Shown here piece after piece: positions 8,264 through 16,392 of a stretch of 64,000 nt of DNA (the stretch's first letter is position 1; each line of letters opens with the position of its first letter). The position numbers and the translations under genes were made by a program. The stretch comes from Streptomyces cylindrosporus (GTDB taxonomy: Bacteria > Actinomycetota > Actinomycetes > Streptomycetales > Streptomycetaceae). The notes beneath the pieces are model-generated. The model did no database searches, had not been told where the DNA came from, and worked only from the letters and a program-made list of their open reading frames with translations. The stretch is taken from positions 558,001 through 622,000 of the forward strand of contig NZ_JALDAY010000002.1 in NCBI RefSeq assembly GCF_022698165.1, written 5' to 3'.

Positions 8264-10000
8264 GTGGCGGGGGCCGGGTGGATACGGGTGCCGGTCGGCG
8301 ACGAGGCGGCGCGGTGGGCCACGCGCGGGCGCAGCCGCAAGGTGCTCCTGGTCGTCCACAACGTGACCGCGGCAACCCGGCTCCTGGACGTCCTGCCGCT
8401 CTTCCACGACGACTTCAGGGTGCAACTGCTCGCGACCTGCCCGGGTTCCTCGGCGTTCCGGGCGGGCGTCGCCGAGTTGCTCGCCGACACGGGGATCCCC
8501 GTACTCCCGTGGGAGCAGGCGATCGCCACCCCGGTCACACTCGCGCTCTCGGCGAGCTTCGGCGGTCAACTCCGGTCACTTTCCGGACAGTTGACCGTGT
8601 TGTCCCACGGTGTCGGATACACTAAGAAACTGGCGACACCCGACACCCGACACCCGACACCGGGCGGCGGGCAGAAGGCGGCAGAACCGGTCTTCGGGTT
8701 GTCATCGGAGTGGCTGCTCGGCGCGGACGGCCGTCCCGTCGCGGACACGCTGGTCCTCTCGCACCCCGAGCAGTACGAGCGTCTGCGCGCCGCCTGTCCC
8801 GAGGCCGCGTCCACGGCCGTACTCGCCGGGGATCCCTGCTGGGACCGCCTGCTGGCCGCCCGCCCCTACCGCGAGCGCTACCGCCGGGCCCTGGACGTGG
8901 GCCGGGGCAGACGGCTGATCGTCCTCACCTCCACCTGGAACCCGGAGTCCCTCTTCGGCGACGGCGGCGGGGATGACCTCCTCCCCTCCCTCCTTCCCCG
9001 TCTGACCTCGGAGTTCCCGGCCGACGAGTACCGTCTCGCGGCCGTGCTGCATCCCAATGTCTGGCACGGTCACGGCCCCGGCCAGATCCGCGCCTGGCTC
9101 GACCGCGCCCGCCGCGCGGGCCTCGCGCTGATCGACCCCTTGAAGGGCTGGCGGCAGGCCCTGCTCGCCTCGGACGCGGTGATCGGCGACCACGGCTCGG
9201 TGACGTACTACGCCGCGGCACTGGGCAGACCGGTGCTGCTGGGGGCGGCGCCCCTGGAGGGCCTCGATCCGCAGGCGCCGGTGTACGACTTCGTACGGGG
9301 CGCGCCTCGCCTGGACCCTTCGCTCCCCCTGCGAGCACAGGTGGAGTCACTGCTCGAACACCACCAACGCCCGCCAGAGCACGCGGAGTTCATCAGCTCC
9401 CTGCCCGGCGAGTCGGCCGCCCGGCTGCGCCGCCACTTCTACGACGCTCTCGGCATCCCTGAACCCGACCTCCCCGCACGCCTCGAACCTCTCCCGCTCC
9501 CCGCGTACGAAGCATCGGCTCCGACCGTTCCCCTCCGCGTGCTGAGCCGCTTGCCGGGCGCCGGGGAGATCGCGGTGACCCGGTACGCGGGGCCGCACCA
9601 GGCGCCGTACGAGGAGGGAGAGACGCATCTCGCGGTGTGCGAGGACACGCGTGAGGTGGATCAACTCGCCCTGGCGGATGTGGTGTTCCGGCACGGGGAG
9701 GCGGACGACCGGCGGTTCGGGTCGCCCGCCGAGTGGACGGCGGAGGTGCTCGACCGGCATCCGCACTGCGCGCTCGCGGCGTACGTGACGGGACCCGGGT
9801 CGTGTGTCGTGCGCACCCGCGCCGGTGCGTTGTTGCGGCTCACCGCGGTGGCCGGGGGCGCCGACGCCGACCCGGCCGTGTACGCGTCCGCGCTGCACGC
9901 GTGGCTGGCCTCGGGCAAGTCGCTGGAGGAGCTGTTCGGACGGGGGATGACGGTACGGACGGGGACGGTCACCGACGCGGTGACCGTCGTGCGGGCGTGA
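8264..10000 (+). CDS. Large GT-B-like protein, CDP-glycerol-polymerase-like fold, containing a heptanucleotide repeat
   Basis: A ~578-residue protein from the GTG at 8264; TTG 8213 and GTG 8288 are alternatives, and no start has a convincing Shine-Dalgarno sequence. It begins with a Rossmann-like strand (RKVLLVVHNVTAATRLLDV). The middle has LIVLTSTWNPESLFG, an ALIDPLKGWRQALLASDAVIG region and a GDHGSVTYYAA segment reminiscent of the nucleotide site of TagB/TagF-type transferases. The last ~170 residues are a separate unassigned domain. Homologues are often annotated only as hypothetical. Codons ~125-135 are made of a 7-bp tandem repeat, which would put downstream sequence out of frame if the copy number changed. 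Confidence 0.65.
   Translation: MAGAGWIRVPVGDEAARWATRGRSRKVLLVVHNVTAATRLLDVLPLFHDDFRVQLLATCPGSSAFRAGVAELLADTGIPVLPWEQAIATPVTLALSASFGGQLRSLSGQLTVLSHGVGYTKKLATPDTRHPTPGGGQKAAEPVFGLSSEWLLGADGRPVADTLVLSHPEQYERLRAACPEAASTAVLAGDPCWDRLLAARPYRERYRRALDVGRGRRLIVLTSTWNPESLFGDGGGDDLLPSLLPRLTSEFPADEYRLAAVLHPNVWHGHGPGQIRAWLDRARRAGLALIDPLKGWRQALLASDAVIGDHGSVTYYAAALGRPVLLGAAPLEGLDPQAPVYDFVRGAPRLDPSLPLRAQVESLLEHHQRPPEHAEFISSLPGESAARLRRHFYDALGIPEPDLPARLEPLPLPAYEASAPTVPLRVLSRLPGAGEIAVTRYAGPHQAPYEEGETHLAVCEDTREVDQLALADVVFRHGEADDRRFGSPAEWTAEVLDRHPHCALAAYVTGPGSCVVRTRAGALLRLTAVAGGADADPAVYASALHAWLASGKSLEELFGRGMTVRTGTVTDAVTVVRA
8635..8661 (+). repeat. Heptanucleotide tandem repeat GACACCC, ~3.9 copies, inside a gene
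   Basis: Three perfect GACACCC units and a fourth cut at GACACC stand in a row within the coding frame, encoding a Thr/Pro/Asp/His-rich loop. The unit length of 7 is not divisible by 3, so gain or loss of one copy shifts the frame. Confidence 0.9.
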
Positions 10001-10012
10001 CGACCGAGTCGG

Positions 10013-12130
10013 TCACTGCGTCACGGTGCACCGCTCCCTCAGCACCCGCAGCAACTCCACCTGATACTCCGCCTGTTCGCCCTCCAGGGTGACCAGAGCT
10101 TCGTCGATCAGCGGCAGTGCGGTCCCGGGCCGGCCCGCGTCGAGGTGGATCTCGGCGATGTCGGTGAGGGTGCGGGCCATGTTGTAGGGCTCGCGGTCTC
10201 GGAAGAAGGCCAGGGCGTGCCCGAGCCGGTCCAGTGCCTCCTCGCGACGGTCGAGGCGGCCGAGGGCGCGTCCGCGGTGCCGGTCCAGCAGGGCGCGGGC
10301 GCGCGGGAGGTCGGCGGCGCCCTCGTCGTCGGGGCCGATGCCGTCGAGGATGCCGTACGCCTGCTCGAAGCTGTCGTACGCCTCCTGGAACCGCCACTGT
10401 CGCAGCCGCAGCAAGCCGAGGAACTCGACCGCGGAGGCGTGGCCGCGGACGTGTCCGGCGGCTCGTTCGTCGCGTGCGGCGGCGAGGGCCTCGGGCTCGG
10501 CCGCGTCCCAGCGGCGCAACTCGGTGAGGCTGTGGGCGAGTTGGGCGTGCAGTGCGCCGGCGGTGCGGGTGCCGGGGAAGTGCTGGTCGGCGACTCGGGC
10601 GCCGGTGCGCAGGGCGGGCAGGAGGAGTTCATGGCGGCCGGCCTTGAGCTGGAGCGGCCAGAGGGCCTGGCAGAGCAGTACGACGGAGTGCGGGTCGCCG
10701 AACTCGTCCGCCGCCGCGACCGCTTCGACGAGGGTCGGCGCCTCGGCGGTCAGGGCGGCGACGCCCTCGCCCTTGGACGCGAAGGTGACCGGCGAGTGGG
10801 CGGTGGGTACCCGCCAGCTCTCCGGCAGCGCGGCCTGAGCCGCGCCGACGGCCAGGTCACGGCAGTGGTCGACGACCCGGGCGACCGCCGCCGAGCAGGC
10901 CGCGACGCCGTCGACGGCGGCTGCCGTGCGCTCGGCGTGGGCGCGGACGGAGGGGCGGTAGCGGTAGCGGCCGGAGCCGGCGCGTTCGAGGAGCAGTGCC
11001 TCGGCGAGCTCTCCCAGGAGCCGGGCGGCCTCGGTCTCGTCGATGCCGGCGGCTCGCGCGGCCGTGGCGGCGTCGAGGGCGGGCCAGTCACGCAGCCCGG
11101 CGAGGCGGTAGAGGCGGGCGGCGGCGGGGGCGAGGTGCCGGTAGGAGTCCTCGGTGGCGGCCCGGACGGGGTCGGTCACGGGTGTGGCCGGATGGTCCGG
11201 GGTCACCGCGGGGTTCTCGGGGTCGGCGAACCCCGGCGTCAAGCGCAGCGCCGCGGCCCGCAGTGCGTACGGTGAGCCGGCGCAGCGGTCGAGGACCCGG
11301 GGCAGGCTGGTGCGCGCGGCGGCGATCACGTCCTCGCCAGCGACGCTCTTCAGCATCCGTACCGCGTCCCGCCGCGCGAGTGGGCCGACCGGAATCCGCA
11401 GGGCGCCGAGCCCTACGAGCGCATGCCGGGCGACCACGATGGTGAACACCCCCGGCGCGGTCGTGAGCAGTGGTTCGAGCTGCGCCGCCGAGGTGGCGTG
11501 GTCGAGGACGAGGAGCATACGGCGGTCGGCGGCGCAGCGCCGGAAGAGGTCGGCCCGGGCGTCGGCGGAGGCGGGTATCCGCTCGTCCCCCAGGCCGAGT
11601 TGGCGCAGCAGATCGCCGAGGGCCACCTCGGGGGTGCGGGTGCGCAGGTCGACGTACGGCTGGCCGTCGGGGTAGAGGTCCGTGCGGCGCCAGCCCCAGT
11701 GGCAGGCGAGGGTGGTCGTGCCGATGCCTTCGGGGCCGTGCAGCAGGGCGAGCCTGGGGCGGCCCTCGAAGGGGCGGGTCGCCTCCTTGTCGAGGAGCTT
11801 CAGGGCCTGCTCGCGGTCCGTGAAGAAGCGCGGGGCACCAGGCAGGCGCGGGCGGGCGAGCCGGTCGGGCACTCCGGGTACGGGGGCCGAGCGGGCGAAC
11901 AGGGCCCAGGCATGGGCGAGTTGCGGATCCGTGTGCACCCGCTCGTGCACCAGGCGTGCCACGTCGTCTAGTTGGCCGGGTGTCGTGGGCGCGGGCACCT
12001 CCCGCCCGGCGACGCGGCGGACCGCCCCGCCCGCCGACTCCCAGGCCCACCTGCCGAACTCCCCGGCCATGCCGTTGCCGACCGCGCCGAGGACGGCGCT
12101 GATGGCGCCCACCGAAAGGAGATCCAGCAT
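10013..12130 (-). CDS. STAND (AfsR/NB-ARC-like) NTPase with C-terminal TPR repeats
   Basis: A 705-residue protein. Residues 1-80 hold a hydrophobic segment (LLSVGAISAVLGAVGNGMAG) that may be membrane-associated. An NB-ARC domain spans ~100-370, with a P-loop-like GPEGIGTTTLA and a Walker B strand RRMLLVLDHA. The P-loop lacks the usual lysine (GTT instead of GKT), so ATP binding may be altered. A winged-helix region follows, and the last ~250 residues are TPR-type helices (RRWDAAEPEALAAARDE, RQWRFQEAYDSFEQAYGIL). There is no SARP DNA-binding domain of the kind AfsR has. STAND proteins act as ligand-triggered switches in regulation or defence; which applies here is unknown. The gene is monocistronic between unrelated neighbours. 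Confidence 0.8.
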   Translation of the reverse strand: MLDLLSVGAISAVLGAVGNGMAGEFGRWAWESAGGAVRRVAGREVPAPTTPGQLDDVARLVHERVHTDPQLAHAWALFARSAPVPGVPDRLARPRLPGAPRFFTDREQALKLLDKEATRPFEGRPRLALLHGPEGIGTTTLACHWGWRRTDLYPDGQPYVDLRTRTPEVALGDLLRQLGLGDERIPASADARADLFRRCAADRRMLLVLDHATSAAQLEPLLTTAPGVFTIVVARHALVGLGALRIPVGPLARRDAVRMLKSVAGEDVIAAARTSLPRVLDRCAGSPYALRAAALRLTPGFADPENPAVTPDHPATPVTDPVRAATEDSYRHLAPAAARLYRLAGLRDWPALDAATAARAAGIDETEAARLLGELAEALLLERAGSGRYRYRPSVRAHAERTAAAVDGVAACSAAVARVVDHCRDLAVGAAQAALPESWRVPTAHSPVTFASKGEGVAALTAEAPTLVEAVAAADEFGDPHSVVLLCQALWPLQLKAGRHELLLPALRTGARVADQHFPGTRTAGALHAQLAHSLTELRRWDAAEPEALAAARDERAAGHVRGHASAVEFLGLLRLRQWRFQEAYDSFEQAYGILDGIGPDDEGAADLPRARALLDRHRGRALGRLDRREEALDRLGHALAFFRDREPYNMARTLTDIAEIHLDAGRPGTALPLIDEALVTLEGEQAEYQVELLRVLRERCTVTQ

Positions 12131-12245
12131 GGCCCGCGCTCCCCCGTCCCTGCATCCGCGTCACTCCCAGTGGATCAACCCTAGCCGGATCAGGGGCTCA
12201 TGACGGGACATCAACCGCGCGGGGCGGCCGAGTGAGCCCGGCCCG

Positions 12246-12683
12246 TCACCCGCGGTTCGCCCCCTTCGGGATCCCGTAAGCCCGCTCGACCTTCAGCCGC
12301 ACCACCAGCCGCCGGTCGCGGACCATCGCGGCCCGGTAGTCGTCCCAGTCGGGGTGCTCGCCCTGGACGTCGCGGTAGAGGCGGATCAGTTCCTCGACCG
12401 TCTCGTCGTGCGGGTCCTTGGCGACGGGCGTGAGTTCGGCGGTGCCCTCGACGACCGTGTAGGCGCGGCGGTCGGGGGCGGACACGTGGTAGGAGGCCCG
12501 GGGGTCGCGGCGCAGGTTGCGGGTCTTGGCCCGGTCGTCCGTCACCGAGACACGGAGGATCCGCTCCTCGGGGTAGTAGTGGTGGCTGACGTTCGACAGC
12601 TGCGGGCGGCCGTCGCGCTTGAGGGTGACCAGTACGCCGCCGCGATGGTCGGAGAGCAGCTCCAGCAATGTGTCCTGAGTCAT
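12246..12683 (-). CDS. PPOX-class (F420- or FMN-dependent) oxidoreductase
   Basis: A 145-residue split-barrel flavin/deazaflavin-binding protein. Family features include GGVLVTLKRDGRPQLSNVSH at the N-terminus, AKTRNLRRDPRASYHV in the middle and the C-terminal VVRLKVERAYG strand. Length matches the Rv1155-like group that uses F420H2. The start chosen is the ATG at 12683 (MTQDTLLELL). It is divergent from the TetR gene, and the shared ~93-base intergenic region holds two TetR-type palindromes, so it may belong to that regulon. Confidence 0.85.
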   Translation of the reverse strand: MTQDTLLELLSDHRGGVLVTLKRDGRPQLSNVSHHYYPEERILRVSVTDDRAKTRNLRRDPRASYHVSAPDRRAYTVVEGTAELTPVAKDPHDETVEELIRLYRDVQGEHPDWDDYRAAMVRDRRLVVRLKVERAYGIPKGANRG

Positions 12684-12740
12684 ACCGGGATCAACCAGGT
12701 GGGCGGAGCCCGGCATTCCCAGTGCCGAGGACCCGACGAG

Positions 12741-12753
12741 TAGACACTGTCTA
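12741..12753. promoter_or_regulatory. Probable TetR operator, copy 1
   Basis: A perfect palindrome TAGACACTGTCTA (15 bp if the flanking G and C are included) lies 24 bases from a second copy, directly ahead of the TetR gene. Spacing of roughly two helical turns suits cooperative binding of two dimers. Confidence 0.75.
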
Positions 12754-12764
12754 CGACCGCCTGG

Positions 12765-12777
12765 TAGACACTGTCTA
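12765..12777. promoter_or_regulatory. Probable TetR operator, copy 2, overlapping the tetR start codon
   Basis: The second TAGACACTGTCTA ends on the A of the ATG of the TetR gene. There is no room for a Shine-Dalgarno sequence other than within the palindromes, so the transcript may be leaderless or nearly so. Binding here would block the gene's own expression. Confidence 0.7.
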
Positions 12778-13355
12778 TGGACGAATCGGAGACCGGGCTG
12801 CGGGCCCGGCTGGTCGACGTCGGCGTGGAGCTGGTCGCCCGGGAGGGCGTGCAGGCGCTGACCCTGCGCGAGATCGCCCGCCGGGCCGGCGTCTCGCACG
12901 GGGCACCGCGCCGCTACTTCCCCACCCACCTGGAGCTGCTGTCCGCCATCGCGCGGCGCGGCTTCGGCGAGCTGGCCGAGCGGGCGAGGGCGGCGACGGT
13001 CGACGACGCCACGGTGCCGCCGCGCGAGCAGCTGGCGACGCTCGCGGACGTCTATCTCCGGTTCGCGCTCGACAACCGCGGCATGTACGAGCTGATGTTC
13101 CGTCACGATCTGCTGGAGAGCGGTCACTTGGGGCTCCGGGACACCAGCCTGCCGCTGTTCGGCCGCCTGGTGGAGCTGGTCGCCCTGGCCCGTCCCGACG
13201 TCGACGCCCGGCTGGTCGCGGGCGCGCTGTGGGCGAACCTGCACGGCATCGCCCAGCTGTGGGGCTGGGGGAGCCTCCAACTGGCCACCGGCGCCGACGA
13301 CTTCGTACCGCTGCTGCGCTCGGCCCTCGACGCGCACCTGGGGGCCGAGGCATGA
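12777..13355 (+). CDS. TetR-family transcriptional regulator
   Basis: A 192-residue repressor. The helix-turn-helix lies in the first 60 residues (ALTLREIARRAGVSHGAPRRYF), and the rest is an alpha-helical ligand-binding domain (a TetR_C-like region with NRGMYELMFRHDLLES). The gene starts at the ATG inside an operator copy and its stop overlaps the start of the efflux gene (ATGA), a standard autoregulated repressor-efflux pair. The inducer is unknown; it may be a substrate of the pump. Confidence 0.9.
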   Translation: MDESETGLRARLVDVGVELVAREGVQALTLREIARRAGVSHGAPRRYFPTHLELLSAIARRGFGELAERARAATVDDATVPPREQLATLADVYLRFALDNRGMYELMFRHDLLESGHLGLRDTSLPLFGRLVELVALARPDVDARLVAGALWANLHGIAQLWGWGSLQLATGADDFVPLLRSALDAHLGAEA

Positions 13356-15085
13356 CCCCGCACCGCGCTCTCACCCTCGCGAGCAGCGTCGCGGGAGCGA
13401 TGATCGTCGCCCTGGACGGCACGGTCCTCACCGTCGTGCAGCCCACCCTGCAACGGGAACTGGGCGCGTCCTTCGCACAGGTGCAGTGGACCAGCACCGG
13501 GTATCTCGTCGCGGTGGCGGGGCTGTTGGTGTTCGCCGGGCGGCTCGGGGACCGGTACGGGCACCAACGGGTCTTCGGCGTCGGGATGTTGGGGTTCGGG
13601 GCGGCCTCGGCGGGGATCGGGGTCGCGCCCGGGATCGGCTGGGTGATCGCACTGCGGGTCGCGCAGGGTGTGTTCGGGGCGCTGCTGCAACCGGCCACGC
13701 TCGGCATGCTGCGGGCGGCGTTCCCACCGGACCGGCTGCGGATGCCGATCGCCCTGCGCATGAGCGCGATCGGAGTGGCGGCCGCGGCCGGACCGGTACT
13801 GGGCGGGGCGCTCGTCTCGGGGCCGGGCTGGCGAGCGGTCTTCCTCCTCAACGTCGCACCGGCGGCGGCGTTCGGCACCCTCGCGCTGGCCGTCCGAGTC
13901 GGCACGGAACGGCGGTGGGCCGGCCGACCTGACATCGCCACCCAGCAGCCGCGCACCGGCCGACCCGACACCTCCGCCCAGCAGCCGCTCCCGAGCCGAC
14001 CCGACACCGCCGCGGAACAGCCGCGCACCGCCCGGTTCGACACCGCCGCCGAGCAGCCCCACGCTGCCGGACCAGAAGCCCGCCTCAAGACCCTCGGCAG
14101 CGCCACCGGGCAACCGCCGTCCCATCGCACCGACGCCGCCGACACCACCGCCGAGCGTCCACTCCCCACCACCGACACCGCCGGGCAACCACCCGTCACC
14201 GCCCACTCGACCACCGGGCAACCACCCGCCACCACCCACCCCACCACCGGGCAACCACCCGCCAAAGCCCACCCCACCACCCGCCTCAACGCCCTCAGCG
14301 CCACCCTCCTCGCCCTCTCCCTCGCCGCCCTCGTCCACGCCCTCGTCACGCTGCCCTCCGACGGCCTCTCCCCCACCGGCTGGGCCGCCCTGCTCATCGC
14401 CCCGGTCGCCGGTGCCGGCTTCGTCCGCCACGAGCGCCGTACCCCCTGGCCCCTGCTGCCGTCGGACGTCGTCCGCTCCCCCGCCGTCGCCGCCTCGCTC
14501 GGCATCCTGGTCGCCGCCTCCGCCACGCTGCAGGGCACCCTCTTCGTCGCCACCTTCCTGTTGCAGGACACCCTCGGCTTCGACCCCCTGCACATGGCCC
14601 TGCTCGGCCTCCCGCTCGCCGCCCTGGTCATCGCCGCCGCGCCCGGGGCCGCCGTGCTGCTGCGCCGGGCCGGAGCCCGCCGTACCACCGTGGGAGCGAT
14701 GGCCGTCCTGGCGGCCGGGGTCCTCGTGCTGGTGCGGGCCTCCGGCTCGCCCGCGCTGTGCGCCGGGTTCGCGCTGCTGGGGGCCGGATACGGAACGGTG
14801 ATGGTCGCGGCCACCCATGTCGTCGTACGGCAGGCGCCCGTGGAGTCGGCCGGGGTCGCGGGCGGGCTGCAGCAGACCGCGATGAACGTCGGGCCCGTGC
14901 TGGGGGTGGCCGTGGCGACCACGCTCATGGGGCTGGGGCACGGTCACGCGCTGCCGCTGCTCGTGCTCGCCGCCCTGGCCGGGGCCGCCGCGGCGGTGGC
15001 CGGGCCCCGGCTGCCGAAACGTTCGCCCCAAGCGATCAATACCGGCCAAGAGGGGGACCCGGCCCGTGTTCCTGCGCGACGATGA
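13352..15085 (+). CDS. MFS drug-efflux transporter (DHA2-like) with a repeat-expanded cytoplasmic loop
   Basis: A 577-residue transporter. The first ~185 residues hold transmembrane helices with MFS motifs (LDGTVLTVVQPTLQ, GRLGDRYGHQRVF between helices 2 and 3, RVAQGVFGALLQPA). The second helical half starts near residue 313 (LNALSATLLALSLAA) and runs to the C-terminus. Between them lies a ~120-residue hydrophilic Pro/Thr/Gln-rich insert made largely of two tandem repeat arrays, far longer than a normal central loop. The start overlaps the tetR stop. The likely role is proton-driven export of a hydrophobic toxic compound. Confidence 0.88.
   Translation: MTPHRALTLASSVAGAMIVALDGTVLTVVQPTLQRELGASFAQVQWTSTGYLVAVAGLLVFAGRLGDRYGHQRVFGVGMLGFGAASAGIGVAPGIGWVIALRVAQGVFGALLQPATLGMLRAAFPPDRLRMPIALRMSAIGVAAAAGPVLGGALVSGPGWRAVFLLNVAPAAAFGTLALAVRVGTERRWAGRPDIATQQPRTGRPDTSAQQPLPSRPDTAAEQPRTARFDTAAEQPHAAGPEARLKTLGSATGQPPSHRTDAADTTAERPLPTTDTAGQPPVTAHSTTGQPPATTHPTTGQPPAKAHPTTRLNALSATLLALSLAALVHALVTLPSDGLSPTGWAALLIAPVAGAGFVRHERRTPWPLLPSDVVRSPAVAASLGILVAASATLQGTLFVATFLLQDTLGFDPLHMALLGLPLAALVIAAAPGAAVLLRRAGARRTTVGAMAVLAAGVLVLVRASGSPALCAGFALLGAGYGTVMVAATHVVVRQAPVESAGVAGGLQQTAMNVGPVLGVAVATTLMGLGHGHALPLLVLAALAGAAAAVAGPRLPKRSPQAINTGQEGDPARVPARR
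13922..14065 (+). repeat. 36-bp imperfect tandem repeat, 4 copies, in MFS loop
   Basis: Four successive 12-residue units of the form G/S/A-R-P/F-D-x-x-A/T-x-Q-P-x-x are encoded back to back. The period is divisible by three, so copy changes would alter loop length without a frameshift. Confidence 0.85.
14181..14279 (+). repeat. 33-bp tandem repeat, 3 copies, in MFS loop
   Basis: The core CCGGGCAACCACCCG recurs at exactly 33-base intervals (14181, 14214, 14247) and encodes an 11-residue unit GQPPxTxHxTT. It is a second array with a different period in the same loop. Confidence 0.85.
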
Positions 15086-15155
15086 GGGCCGAGGCCGGTC
15101 CGGCGGGTGTTCACCGGAGCGGGCCTCGACCAGTGCAAGTGGAGGAGAGCGAGCG

Positions 15156-16385
15156 ATGGCACAGCTGCGGCAAGAGGTGGACCCGGGCGAGGTCGGGCTG
15201 GACGTGAAGGCGCTGGACCGCCTCGACCAGCACTTCGCGCACTACGTCGACGAGGGGCGCCTGCCCGGCTATCTGGTGGCCGTGGCCCGCGGCGGCCGCG
15301 TCGCCCACCTCACGACGCACGGCCGTCGCGACCTCGCGGCCGGTCTGCCCGTCGAGCCCGACACTCTGTGGCGGATCTACTCCATGACCAAGCCGGTCAC
15401 CACGGTCGCCGCGCTGATACTCGTCGAGGAGGGCCGCCTCTCGCTCGACGACCCCGTCGCCCGCCACCTCCCCGCCTTCGCCGATCCGCAGGTGTACGAG
15501 AGCGGCTCGGGCACGGATGTCGTGACCCGCCCGGCCGCCCAAGCTCCGCTGATCCGGCACCTGTTGACCCACACCGCGGGACTGACCTTCGCCTTCTACC
15601 ACTCGCACCCCGTCGACGCCCTCTACCGCGCGGCCAACCTGGAGTCGGCCGTCGTGCCGGGCTCGAACCTGGCCGAGACGGTCGACGTGTACGCGAGCCT
15701 GCCGCTCCAGTTCGAGCCGGGCACGCAGTGGAACTACTCGGTGGCCAGCAACGTCCTCGGGCGGGTGATCGAGGTCGTCTCCGGGCAGCCGCTCGACGAG
15801 TTCGTCGCCGAGCGCGTCCTCGGCCCGCTCGGCATGACCGACGCCGGCTTCTGCGTCACGGACGAACAGGCCACGCGGCTTTGCGAGTTGTACGGCGAGA
15901 CGGACGCCGGCGGCATCGAGCCGATCCCGGGGCTGCCGCTGCGGGGACGGCCCCGCTTCCTGTCCGGCAGCGGCGGCCTGGTGGCGTCCGCGCACGACGT
16001 GCACCGCTTCATGGAGCTGCTGCGCCGCCGCGGCGAACTCGACGGCGTCCGCCTGCTCGCCCCGGAGACGGTGGACCTGATGACCCGCAACCACCTGCCC
16101 GGCAACGCCGACCTGCGCTCCTTCGGCGCCCGCCCGGCCCACGACGAGCCCGGCAACGACGGTGTCGGCTTCGGCTTCGGCGTCTCGGTCGTGATCGACC
16201 CCGAGCGCACCCAGGCGCCGACGGGCCTGGGCACGTACGGCTGGAGCGGGGTGGCGACGACGACCTTCTGGGTGGACCCGAGCCGTGATCTGACCGTGCA
16301 GTTCATGACCCAGGTCCGCCCCAGGTCCTCGCTGAAGCTCTTCCCCGACCTCAAGCGGCTGGTGCACGAGGCGGTCACCGGCTGA
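15156..16385 (+). CDS. Serine hydrolase of the beta-lactamase/EstB class C family
   Basis: A 409-residue protein starting at the ATG after a strong GGAGGAG Shine-Dalgarno sequence. The nucleophile motif SxxK is SMTK near residue 78 (LWRIYSMTKPVTTVAA), the second motif is a YSV tyrosine in QWNYSVASNVLG, and a C-terminal YGWSGVATTTFWVDP segment occupies the KTG/HxG position. There is no signal peptide, so it is predicted cytoplasmic. That fits esterase or D-amino-peptidase-like members better than a true secreted beta-lactamase. Confidence 0.85.
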   Translation: MAQLRQEVDPGEVGLDVKALDRLDQHFAHYVDEGRLPGYLVAVARGGRVAHLTTHGRRDLAAGLPVEPDTLWRIYSMTKPVTTVAALILVEEGRLSLDDPVARHLPAFADPQVYESGSGTDVVTRPAAQAPLIRHLLTHTAGLTFAFYHSHPVDALYRAANLESAVVPGSNLAETVDVYASLPLQFEPGTQWNYSVASNVLGRVIEVVSGQPLDEFVAERVLGPLGMTDAGFCVTDEQATRLCELYGETDAGGIEPIPGLPLRGRPRFLSGSGGLVASAHDVHRFMELLRRRGELDGVRLLAPETVDLMTRNHLPGNADLRSFGARPAHDEPGNDGVGFGFGVSVVIDPERTQAPTGLGTYGWSGVATTTFWVDPSRDLTVQFMTQVRPRSSLKLFPDLKRLVHEAVTG

Positions 16386-16392
16386 AGCGCCG

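Noticed and set aside
12246..13337. A 363-codon leftward frame over the PPOX gene
   Set aside because: The first ~218 codons are antisense to tetR; the real PPOX protein starts at ATG 12683.
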